This document shows positions 1 to 5,004 of a stretch of DNA of 5,032 nucleotides, one piece after another. The stretch comes from Anaerolineales bacterium (GTDB lineage Bacteria > Chloroflexota > Anaerolineae > Anaerolineales > VGOW01), in NCBI GenBank assembly GCA_919901875.1, contig CAKKQG010000470.1, positions 1 through 5,032 on the forward strand. The letters run 5' to 3'. Every line of letters starts with the position of its first letter. Within the stretch, counting starts at the first letter, position 1. The notes under the pieces were generated by a model that was not told the DNA's origin, made no database searches, and saw only the letters and a program-made list of their open reading frames with translations. The translations under genes and the position numbers were made by a program.

Positions 1-656
1 TTACTGTCACACCAACACTGACGCTCATCGCTACAGTAACCGCACCACCGGCGATCACGTTCACGCCCACAAGACCGGCTCAGGTCAGCGTGATCTACCG
101 CGAAGATTTTTCGAACAAAGCATCCAATTGGGTAACAGGTTCTAACGAAGCCGCCTCGTCGGATTATCTCAACGGCGAGTATTCGCTCAAGATGAAGCGC
201 GCCAATTGGCAAACCTGGTCTATCGCGCCCGATAACAAAATTCACTCCAACGTTTATGTCGAGGTTACGGCGAAAGAGGTGAGTGCAGATAAAGAAGCCT
301 ATCCAAGTTTTGGATTGATCTGCAATTTTAAAGACAATAGCAATTTTGTTTTTGCCAGTATCACCAAGAGCGGGTACTACATAATCGCCCAAAAATCGAA
401 CGGCGAATTCAAGATATTAAGCGATCTGAATAACAAATGGATCTTATCTAAAGACATCGGCATCAATTCGCCATCGTATCGTCTGGGTGCGGACTGCACG
501 CCCAATGCCATCACGTTTTATGTGGATGGCAAAAGAATCAACACGGTAAGTGGCACCTCTTTAACAGGTGGTGGCGTGGGCGTTATAGTAGAAAATTACG
601 ACAAGACAAATGTTGAAGTGCGGTTTGATGATTTTGCGATTACGCAGTTGAAGTGA
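1..656 (+). CDS. C-terminal part of a secreted/surface protein with a Thr/Pro linker and a jelly-roll-like domain (5' partial)
   Basis: The reading frame is open from base 3 to the left edge, so the gene starts outside the window. The GTG at 90 is only an internal Val codon. The visible 217 residues begin with about 28 residues rich in Thr, Pro, Ala and Val, typical of an extracytoplasmic linker. A roughly 185-residue domain follows, opening with IYREDFS and a Trp-x-x-Gly-like segment, and ending with FYVDGKRI, a Gly-rich turn (GGGVGVI) and VEVRFDDFAITQL. This pattern of alternating strands, 'YVDG' and a closing 'V.FDDF' resembles the DUF1080/LamG concanavalin-like sandwich domains found at the C-termini of many Chloroflexota proteins, where they may bind sugars or other surface ligands. 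Such domains often follow a Ser/Thr kinase or a single membrane helix, but nothing here shows what lies upstream. The stop (TGA) is one base before the next ATG, suggesting co-transcription or translational coupling. The frame is secure; the function is unknown. Confidence 0.8.
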   Translation, partial: TVTPTLTLIATVTAPPAITFTPTRPAQVSVIYREDFSNKASNWVTGSNEAASSDYLNGEYSLKMKRANWQTWSIAPDNKIHSNVYVEVTAKEVSADKEAYPSFGLICNFKDNSNFVFASITKSGYYIIAQKSNGEFKILSDLNNKWILSKDIGINSPSYRLGADCTPNAITFYVDGKRINTVSGTSLTGGGVGVIVENYDKTNVEVRFDDFAITQLK

Positions 657-657
657 T

Positions 658-1611
658 ATGCCTTCTCCCCTCCCCTCCACCCTTCACGCCATTGGCAATA
701 CCCCTCTCGTCGAGCTATCCCGAATCACCGAAGGCATTGACGGAAAAATTTTGGCGAAGCTCGATTACCTCAATCCGGGGTTCTCCAAAAAAGATCGCAT
801 CGCTAAACAGATCATCGAAGACGCCGAAGCCGAAGGGAAATTAACAGTCGGTCAAACGGTGGTCGAGTTAACGAGTGGCAACACCGGAACAGGTTTAGCA
901 ATTGTGTGCGGCGTGAAAGGTTACAAGTTCGTCGCCGTGATGTCGAAGGGCAATTCGATGGAACGGGCGCGGATGATGCGAGCCTTAGGCGCGGAAGTTG
1001 TTTTGGTGGATCAACTTCCCGATTCCAAAGCGGGGCAAGTGTCGGGTGGCGATCTGGAATTGGTGGAGAAAGAGGCGCAACGAATCACTAAAGAGCGTAA
1101 CGCTTTTCGCGCCGATCAATTTAATTTGATCAGCAACACGCGCGCTCATTATTTGCATACGGCTCCCGAGTTCATTCAACAATCGGATGGCGCGATCCAC
1201 GCCTTTTGCGATTTCGCTGGAACGGGCGGATCGTTTGCCGGATGCGCGATGGCGTTCAAAGAATTTAATCCGGCGATCCAATGTTACGTGGTCGAACCCA
1301 ATGGCGCGGCGATCCTCTCAGGGGATGCCGTCACGAATCCCAACCATCGTATTCAGGGCGGCGGATACGCCATGCGGCTGCCGCTTTTGAATCCGAAGCA
1401 TGTGGATGGCTATATCAAAGTGAAAGATGAGGAAGCGATTCATTATGCGCGCAGGCTGGCGCGCGAAGAAGGAATCTTCGCCGGTTTCTCATCTGGCGCA
1501 AATGTGGCTGCGGCGATGAAGTTATTGAACACGACACACAAGGGGAAAACGGTGGCGGTGATTATGTGCGATTCGGGGTTGAAGTATTTGAGCACTGATC
1601 TTTGGGAATGA
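658..1611 (+). CDS. PLP-dependent cysteine-synthase-family enzyme
   Basis: The 317-residue protein is a fold-type II PLP enzyme of the CysK/CBS group, close to the usual 300-325 residues. Motifs in order: GNTPLVEL (13-20); NPGFSKKDR (39-47), in which Lys45 aligns with the PLP Schiff-base lysine of the usual SVKDR; the substrate-carboxylate loop TSGNTG (72-77); the PLP-phosphate loop GTGGS (188-192); GFSSGAN (276-282), whose Ser278 is in the position that contacts the PLP ring nitrogen in OASS; and DSGLKYLSTDLW (305-316), the family's usual C-terminal block. The likely reaction is beta-replacement on O-acetylserine or a similar substrate to make cysteine. The KKDR and VSGGDL variants mark a subgroup distinct from classical CysK, so the true donor or nucleophile could differ (O-phosphoserine, cystathionine-type chemistry). 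The ATG lies one base after the upstream stop with no clear Shine-Dalgarno, so translation may be coupled. It has no long C-terminal CBS or regulatory extension. Confidence is high for the family and moderate for the substrate. Confidence 0.93.
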   Translation: MPSPLPSTLHAIGNTPLVELSRITEGIDGKILAKLDYLNPGFSKKDRIAKQIIEDAEAEGKLTVGQTVVELTSGNTGTGLAIVCGVKGYKFVAVMSKGNSMERARMMRALGAEVVLVDQLPDSKAGQVSGGDLELVEKEAQRITKERNAFRADQFNLISNTRAHYLHTAPEFIQQSDGAIHAFCDFAGTGGSFAGCAMAFKEFNPAIQCYVVEPNGAAILSGDAVTNPNHRIQGGGYAMRLPLLNPKHVDGYIKVKDEEAIHYARRLAREEGIFAGFSSGANVAAAMKLLNTTHKGKTVAVIMCDSGLKYLSTDLWE

Positions 1612-2232
1612 TTATTTCTTCCACCAATTCGTAAACGGCACAATGCGCGGCACATTGCGTTGATGCTGTTTGTATTCCTCACCGAACTCGGCGACGAGCT
1701 TGCGTTCCTCAAAGATCGAACCGACCCAAAAGTAGATCGTAAAGCAAACGAATAAGGTGAACGTGTTGAGGCTCATCGCGGGCATCAACCACAGCGCCAC
1801 AAGCGAGAAGAAGTAGATCGGGTGACGCATGAAGGCGTACAAGCCAGAGCGAATCAGCGGCGCAGGTGAGTCGGGGTTGTTTGCGCTCTCCAGCCAGCGC
1901 AGCAGTTGGCGGAGTCCCATGAAGCTCCACAGGTCAACTTGGATGACCGCTAATAAAACGGCGATCACACAAATCACTTGAATCAAAATTGCGAACGGGA
2001 TCATCCAATCCGGGAAACGATACAACGGTTGATCGGGCAATATCGCCGCCACTGCCATCAACGGCAGGAAGGTGATGATGGAGATGATGTTGTAAAGCAG
2101 GCGATAGAGTCCATCGGCGTGACGAGCACCAAAGTATTTTCGGGCAAGCGCTTTCGCCGCGTGTGACGCCGTCACCGAGTGAACCACGCTCCAGATGAGA
2201 GAAGAGGTAATGATGAGGAAGATGTTTAACAT
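1612..2232 (-). CDS. Integral membrane methyltransferase-like protein (ICMT/PEMT/NnrU superfamily)
   Basis: The 206-residue protein has four or five hydrophobic segments (about 2-20, 45-65, 77-97, 139-153 and 155-173). It carries the C-terminal signature of isoprenylcysteine carboxyl methyltransferase and phospholipid methyltransferase proteins: GLYAFMRHPIY (130-140), then EERKLVAEFGEEYKQH (175-190) and a final VPRIVP. In that superfamily the RHP and EE...Y residues form the S-adenosylmethionine pocket at the membrane face. Bacterial members have varied or unknown substrates; methanethiol S-methyltransferase (MddA) and NnrU-like proteins are relatives, so no substrate is assigned. The start is placed at 2232 (MLNIF) because the in-frame ATG at 2307 would only add 25 residues read from the octamer repeat array. 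No clear Shine-Dalgarno precedes 2232. The stop codon lies directly against the stop of the converging cysteine-synthase-like gene, leaving no room for a separate terminator. Confidence 0.82.
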   Translation of the reverse strand: MLNIFLIITSSLIWSVVHSVTASHAAKALARKYFGARHADGLYRLLYNIISIITFLPLMAVAAILPDQPLYRFPDWMIPFAILIQVICVIAVLLAVIQVDLWSFMGLRQLLRWLESANNPDSPAPLIRSGLYAFMRHPIYFFSLVALWLMPAMSLNTFTLFVCFTIYFWVGSIFEERKLVAEFGEEYKQHQRNVPRIVPFTNWWKK

Positions 2233-2243
2233 GATGTGTGAAG

Positions 2244-2307
2244 GTAGAAACGTAGGCAAGTATACAGGTAGACAGGTAGGCACGTAGAAACGTAGACAAG
2301 TATACAA
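2244..2307. repeat. Left octamer tandem array (GTAGRMAN-type), eight units
   Basis: Eight consecutive 8-base units run in perfect phase: GTAGAAAC, GTAGGCAA, GTATACAG, GTAGACAG, GTAGGCAC, GTAGAAAC, GTAGACAA, GTATACAA. A degenerate ninth unit (GTGGAGTT) follows at 2308-2315. All eight begin GTA and vary mainly at positions 4, 5, 6 and 8. The unit GTAGACAG differs by one base from GTAAACAG, the reverse complement of the main unit in the array to the right, so the two arrays form a head-to-head inverted pair. The array starts 11 bases upstream of the minus-strand methyltransferase start and stays in frame with it as an open but probably untranslated extension. The function is unknown; it resembles short tandemly repeated repetitive sequences known in other bacteria, notably cyanobacteria. 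Confidence 0.9.
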
Positions 2308-2317
2308 GTGGAGTTGT

Positions 2318-2437
2318 TTTACCTGTTTACCTGTTTACCTCTTTCCCTGTTTACCTGTTTACCTGTTTACCTCTTTCCCTGTTTACTTGTTTACCTGTTT
2401 ACCTCTTTCCCTGCCTCCTTGTTTACTTATTTCCTCC
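2318..2437. repeat. Right octamer tandem array (TTTACCTG-type), fifteen units with a 32-base higher-order period
   Basis: Fifteen phased 8-base units are present. The first twelve form three copies of a 32-base composite (TTTACCTG, TTTACCTG, TTTACCTC, TTTCCCTG) at 2318-2349, 2350-2381 and 2382-2413; the only difference is TTTACTTG as the first unit of copy three. The last three units (CCTCCTTG, TTTACTTA, TTTCCTCC) are decayed. The higher-order period implies that 32-base blocks were amplified after the octamers had diverged. The array is pyrimidine-rich on the plus strand and is the inverted partner of the array at 2244-2307. It ends ten bases before the first palindrome of the putative operon control region. 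There are no spacers, so it is not CRISPR. No function can be read from it. Confidence 0.92.
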
Positions 2438-2446
2438 GATGAAGAT

Positions 2447-2466
2447 TGTCATAGTACGGTATGACA
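2447..2466. promoter_or_regulatory. Perfect 7-base inverted repeat, candidate operator
   Basis: TGTCATA and TATGACA are exact reverse complements separated by six bases (GTACGG), lying 80 bases upstream of the ferredoxin start codon. The size and spacing fit a site for a dimeric helix-turn-helix regulator, or a small hairpin in a leader. I do not recognise the motif as belonging to a named regulator family, and no confident -35/-10 pair could be placed around it. The assignment as an operator is an inference from position and symmetry only. Confidence 0.4.
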
Positions 2467-2479
2467 CTCAGCACTGTAG

Positions 2480-2500
2480 ATAGTTAACAAAGTGAACTAT
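2480..2500. promoter_or_regulatory. Imperfect 21-base palindrome, candidate operator of the oxidoreductase operon
   Basis: ATAGTTAAC and GTGAACTAT form 9-base arms with eight complementary pairs around a three-base AAA centre. The site ends 46 bases before the ferredoxin start codon, a usual place for a repressor or activator site, or for a leader hairpin. The TTAAC/GTGAA halves are loosely like the TTGTTAA...TTAACAA pattern of Rex and like FNR/CRP-type sites, but match neither closely. Redox control would make sense for a ferredoxin-dependent enzyme, but this is inference. Confidence 0.45.
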
Positions 2501-2536
2501 TCTTTCGTTGTAACTTCTCCACACAAATTCCCTAAT

Positions 2537-2541
2537 GGAGG
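2537..2541 (+). promoter_or_regulatory. Shine-Dalgarno site deciding the ferredoxin start
   Basis: GGAGG lies five bases upstream of the ATG at 2547. An alternative in-frame ATG at 2535 overlaps this site and has no ribosome binding site of its own, so 2547 is preferred. Confidence 0.8.
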
Positions 2542-2546
2542 TCGTA

Positions 2547-2810
2547 ATGGCAAAAGGTCGAATCGTCGTTGACGAGTCTCATTGTAAAGGTTGCGCGCTC
2601 TGCACGACGGCCTGCCCGCAAGATATTTTATTCATGGCGGCAGAACGATTGAACGCGCGCGGTTATCACCCCGTTGAATTAATGGATCGTCAAAGCAAAT
2701 GCACCGGCTGCGCCTTGTGCGCCATGATATGTCCCGATGCGGCGATCACCGTGTATCGCTTCAAGGTAGCACCCCGCCCAAAAGTATTCGCCGCTAGTTA
2801 TGCGACATAA
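2547..2810 (+). CDS. 2-oxoacid:ferredoxin oxidoreductase delta subunit, 2x[4Fe-4S] ferredoxin type
   Basis: The 87-residue protein carries two complete CxxCxxCxxxCP motifs: Cys13, 16, 19, 23 and Cys52, 55, 58, 62. Each would supply ligands for a [4Fe-4S] cluster in the crossed pattern of bacterial 8Fe ferredoxins. Length, the cluster spacing and the segment NARGYHPVEL between the two motifs match the small electron-transfer subunit (VorD/KorD-type) of four-subunit 2-oxoacid oxidoreductases. Its role would be to carry electrons from the TPP intermediate in the beta subunit to soluble ferredoxin in the cytoplasm. It is the first gene of the operon, has a good Shine-Dalgarno at 2537-2541, and is followed by alpha, beta and gamma genes. 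The start at 2547 gives MAKGRIVVDES, a normal beginning for the family. The 198-base gap to the alpha gene is unusually long and filled with repeat DNA. Confidence 0.93.
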   Translation: MAKGRIVVDESHCKGCALCTTACPQDILFMAAERLNARGYHPVELMDRQSKCTGCALCAMICPDAAITVYRFKVAPRPKVFAASYAT

Positions 2811-2837
2811 AACAATGTGCCGTGAGTGAAATGAACT

Positions 2838-2961
2838 CGTCATTGCGAGCGTTTTTTGCGAAGCAATCTCATACTTCAACAACATCAGAGATTGCTTCGT
2901 CGCATCCTTCGACTACGCGCGAAAATCACGCGCTCCGCTCAGGACGCTCCTCGCAACGACG
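2838..2961. repeat. 124-base nested inverted repeat (REP/MITE-like element)
   Basis: The outer arms CGTCATTGCGAG (2838-2849) and CTCGCAACGACG (2950-2961) are complementary at 11 of 12 positions. The inner arms CGAAGCAATCTC (2859-2870) and GAGATTGCTTCG (2888-2899) are perfect 12-base complements around a 17-base loop. Between the inner right arm and outer right arm lies a GC-rich stretch with CCTTCGACTACGC and CTCCGCTCAGGA. The words 'GTCATTGCGAG', 'GAAGCAATCTC' and 'CTCGCAA(T/C)GAC' belong to a family of intergenic palindromic repeats that I recall from many bacterial genomes. It contains no coding gene; it is probably a non-autonomous mobile or REP-like element sitting between the delta and alpha genes of the operon. 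In a read-through transcript it would fold into a large stem structure that could affect mRNA processing or stability. It is not followed by a T-run, so it is not an obvious intrinsic terminator. Confidence 0.82.
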
Positions 2962-2970
2962 ATGGGTTAC

Positions 2971-3006
2971 ATTGTTCATTCTCTCATTGTTCATTGTTCA
3001 TTGATC
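2971..3006. repeat. Heptamer tandem array (ATTGTTC), about five units
   Basis: Units ATTGTTC, ATTCTCTC (one base longer), ATTGTTC, ATTGTTC and ATTGATC run directly up to two bases before the alpha-subunit start codon. The array occupies the place where a Shine-Dalgarno would be, and none is visible. It is a different sequence family from the octamers and from the heptamers at 4924-5003. Confidence 0.75.
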
Positions 3007-3008
3007 AA

Positions 3009-4157
3009 ATGAAACAACTTCTCAAAGGCAACGAAGCCATCGCCGAAGCCGCCGTGCGCGCCGGATGTGAGGCTTACTTCGGCTACCCCATCACGCCGCA
3101 AACTGAATTGCTAGAATATATGTCGAAGCGCATGCCCGATCTCAAGCGGGCATTTTTGCAAGCCGAGAGCGAAGTGGCGGCGATCAATATGGTCTATGGC
3201 GCGGCGTGCACCGGCACGCGCGTGATGACATCGAGTTCAAGCCCCGGCATCAGTTTGATGATGGAAGGCATCTCGTATATTTTTGCATCCGAAGTGCCGA
3301 TGGTGTTAGTGGATGTGATGCGCGGCGGACCCGGTCTGGGTAACATCGCGCCATCGCAAGCCGATTATTTTCAAGTGGTGAAGGGCGGCGGTCACGGTGA
3401 TTATCATCCGCTCGTTCTCGCACCGGCGACGGTTCAAGAAGCGATTGATCTCACTTACGAATCATTTGATCTCGCCGAAAAATATCGGACGATCGTGGTG
3501 ATCTTATTAGATGGCTGCATCGGACAAATGATGGAACCGGCAGAGTTGCCGCCGATGCGCGCGTTGGCTAACCAACCCGCCCCGAGCTGGGCACTGCGCG
3601 GCAAAGGTGAGCGCGACAGAAAAAATATCATCACCTCAATTTATCTCGTCCCCGAAGTGGAAGAGGAATACAACCGCAAACTTCAACGCAAGTTAGCCGA
3701 GATTCGGCTCAACGAAGTGCGTTACCACGAATACTTCACCGACGACGCCGAGTATCTCGTAGTTGGCTTCGGCACGTCGGGGCGTGTGGCGCTGACAGCA
3801 GTGAAGCAAGCCCGCGCGCGTGGAATGAAAGTAGGGTTACTCCGCCCGATCAGCCTGTATCCCTTCCCGACTCAACGCCTTGAAGAATTGGCACATCAAG
3901 TGAAGAGCATGTTAGTCGTAGAGATGAACGCCGGGCAAATGATCGAGGACGTGCGGCTCTCCGTAAATGGTCGCGTGCCGGTTCGTTTTTATGGACGCAT
4001 GGGCGGCATGGTGCCGCTGCCCGACGAAGTGTTGAAGGAGATTCGTGAGATGGTCAGCGTGGGTGAAGAGACGAAGCATATTCATCTTGATCTGCAAAAC
4101 GAGTTGGGCGAGTGGAACGCGATGGATGATCTGGAAGTTGAGGAGGAGTGGCGATGA
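3009..4157 (+). CDS. vorB: 2-oxoacid:ferredoxin oxidoreductase alpha subunit (VorB-like)
   Basis: The 382-residue protein is the alpha subunit of a VOR/KOR-type 2-oxoacid:ferredoxin oxidoreductase. It begins [20 protein letters not shown], the standard start of VorB proteins. Visible motifs are GYPITPQTE (25-33), [12 protein letters not shown] (51-62), TSSSSPGIS (74-82) and RGGPGLGN (105-112). The first about 230 residues fit the pyrimidine-binding TPP domain (POR_N), and residues about 249-343 ([10 protein letters not shown] to PDEVLK) fit the second PFOR domain. RGGPGLGN with GGGHGDYHP favours the 2-oxoisovalerate (branched-chain) group over typical 2-oxoglutarate KorA, but substrate calls by sequence alone are uncertain. 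The start at 3009 is chosen by homology; the frame stays open upstream through repeat DNA (to a GTG at 2856), which would add 51 low-complexity residues. No Shine-Dalgarno is seen. The last about 39 residues (344-382) form an acidic tail beyond the usual end of the family; its codons also contain the ribosome binding site of the beta gene. The stop overlaps the beta start (ATGA). Confidence 0.93.
   Translation: MKQLLKGNEAIAEAAVRAGCEAYFGYPITPQTELLEYMSKRMPDLKRAFLQAESEVAAINMVYGAACTGTRVMTSSSSPGISLMMEGISYIFASEVPMVLVDVMRGGPGLGNIAPSQADYFQVVKGGGHGDYHPLVLAPATVQEAIDLTYESFDLAEKYRTIVVILLDGCIGQMMEPAELPPMRALANQPAPSWALRGKGERDRKNIITSIYLVPEVEEEYNRKLQRKLAEIRLNEVRYHEYFTDDAEYLVVGFGTSGRVALTAVKQARARGMKVGLLRPISLYPFPTQRLEELAHQVKSMLVVEMNAGQMIEDVRLSVNGRVPVRFYGRMGGMVPLPDEVLKEIREMVSVGEETKHIHLDLQNELGEWNAMDDLEVEEEWR
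4142..4148 (+). promoter_or_regulatory. Shine-Dalgarno site for the beta subunit, inside the alpha gene
   Basis: GGAGGAG lies within the final Glu codons of the alpha gene. GGAGG (4142-4146) is seven bases before the ATG at 4154 and ten before the ATG at 4157. A possible GTG start at 4148 falls inside the site and is therefore rejected. Confidence 0.8.
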
Positions 4158-4927
4158 TGGATACGACGATCTCTCTCGAAGAAGAAGAATTAGTTTACGC
4201 CCGCCCGGCATCGTTGTCATGCGACGAGACTCATTATTGTCCGGGATGCACGCACGGTATAGCGCATCGGCTCATCGCAGAAGTGGTGGATGAATTAGGA
4301 ATCGCGCCGCGCACGATAGGCGTTGCCCCCGTGGGCTGTGCCGTCTTCGCTTACAACTATTTCGATCTCGATTTCGCCGAAGCCGCGCATGGGCGCGCCT
4401 CGGCAATGGCAACCGGAATCAAACGCGCGCTGCCGGATCGAATCGTCTTCACCTATCAAGGGGATGGCGATCTGGCTTCGATTGGCATCGCCGAAGTGAT
4501 TCACGCCGCCGCGCGCGGTGAGAACATCACCGTGATCTTCGTCAACAACGCCATCTACGGCATGACCGGCGGACAGATGGCGCCGACGACTCTCATCGGG
4601 CAGAAAACTTCATCGTCGCCGTACGGGCGCGATGCCGAGACGATGGGGATGCCGATAAAAATGGCGGAGATGTTGGCGGGCATGGCGGGCGCGTCTTACG
4701 TAGTGCGAAGAAGTTTGCACAATGTGAAAGAGATCAACAAAGCGAAGAAGGCGATCAAGATCGCTTTTGAGACTCAAATGAACGGCATGGGCTTCTCGAT
4801 GGTTGAACTACTTTCGAGCTGTCCGACGAATTGGGGCATCCCGCCCGAAGAGTCGTTGAAGTGGATCGAGGAACACATGATCCCGTATTATCCGGTGGGC
4901 GATTACAAAGTGATGAGTCGCGGATAG
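4154..4927 (+). CDS. 2-oxoacid:ferredoxin oxidoreductase beta subunit, TPP-binding
   Basis: The 257-residue protein is the thiamine-pyrophosphate-binding beta subunit (VorA/KorB-type; naming differs between organisms). Motifs: CPGCTHG (29-35), a conserved cysteine pair near the N-terminus; PVGCAVF (59-65); [14 protein letters not shown] (79-92); and the TPP/Mg motif from GDGD (103-106) to NN (131-132), followed by [13 protein letters not shown]. With the alpha subunit it forms the catalytic core that decarboxylates the 2-oxoacid and transfers the acyl group to CoA. The start at 4154 is favoured because its ATG overlaps the alpha stop as ATGA and sits seven bases after a strong Shine-Dalgarno; the ATG at 4157 is the alternative. 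Translational coupling would keep alpha and beta equimolar. The C-terminus ends [12 protein letters not shown], and the final Gly codon and TAG stop already overlap the heptamer repeat that fills the gap to the gamma gene. Confidence 0.94.
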   Translation: MMDTTISLEEEELVYARPASLSCDETHYCPGCTHGIAHRLIAEVVDELGIAPRTIGVAPVGCAVFAYNYFDLDFAEAAHGRASAMATGIKRALPDRIVFTYQGDGDLASIGIAEVIHAAARGENITVIFVNNAIYGMTGGQMAPTTLIGQKTSSSPYGRDAETMGMPIKMAEMLAGMAGASYVVRRSLHNVKEINKAKKAIKIAFETQMNGMGFSMVELLSSCPTNWGIPPEESLKWIEEHMIPYYPVGDYKVMSRG

Positions 4928-5003
4928 CAAATGGCAGATAGCAAATAGCGTATGGCGAATAGCAATCAGCCATACGCTATAAGCCATAAGCCATTCGCCA
5001 ATT
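4924..5003. repeat. Head-to-head inverted heptamer arrays forming a long imperfect hairpin
   Basis: Six phased units of ATRGCNN (ATAGCAA, ATGGCAG, ATAGCAA, ATAGCGT, ATGGCGA, ATAGCAA; 4924-4965) are followed by three bases (TCA) and five units of the reverse-complement type GCYATNN (GCCATAC, GCTATAA, GCCATAA, GCCATTC, GCCAATT; 4969-5003). The innermost arms ATAGCGTATGGC (4945-4956) and GCCATACGCTAT (4969-4980) are perfect 12-base complements with a 12-base loop. Continuing outward in the same register, 25 of 32 positions pair between 4925-4956 and 4969-5000. The first unit overlaps the beta-subunit Gly codon and TAG stop, and the last ends one base before the next ATG. There is no T-run after the stem, so read-through into the gamma gene is expected. 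Confidence 0.88.
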
Positions 5004-5004
5004 T

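Noticed and set aside
90..656. A complete small gene beginning at the GTG at 90
   Set aside because: The frame is open to the left edge with a Thr/Pro linker typical of a larger protein and there is no ribosome site before 90, so it is a 5'-partial gene.
985..1281. A minus-strand reading frame inside the cysteine-synthase-like gene
   Set aside because: It lies wholly antisense to a gene with clear family motifs and shows no recognisable domain, so it is a shadow frame.
1934..2299. A second minus-strand frame overlapping the membrane methyltransferase gene
   Set aside because: It reads the same DNA in another phase, is rich in His, Ser and Arg with no motif, and starts in the repeat array.
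2318..2437. A possible CRISPR array in the regular repeats
   Set aside because: The units are 8 bases long with no unique spacers, and the 32-base period is made of octamers. There are no cas genes nearby.
2446..2482. A sigma-70-type promoter with TTGTCA at 2446 and TAGATA at 2477
   Set aside because: The spacing of 25 bases is too long, and no better -10 element could be placed, so the promoter is not called.
2838..2870. An intrinsic terminator after the ferredoxin gene, with the TTTTTT at 2852-2857
   Set aside because: The T-run lies between the outer and inner left arms and does not follow a completed stem. The downstream genes belong to the same enzyme, so termination here is not supported.
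2856..3008. A 51-residue N-terminal extension of the alpha subunit from a GTG at 2856
   Set aside because: It would be translated from the nested palindrome and the heptamer array, has no ribosome site, and the family normally begins at [10 protein letters not shown].
4945..4980. An intrinsic terminator after the beta gene
   Set aside because: The stem is strong, but no T-run follows and the gamma gene begins 24 bases later. It fits better as the core of the inverted heptamer array.
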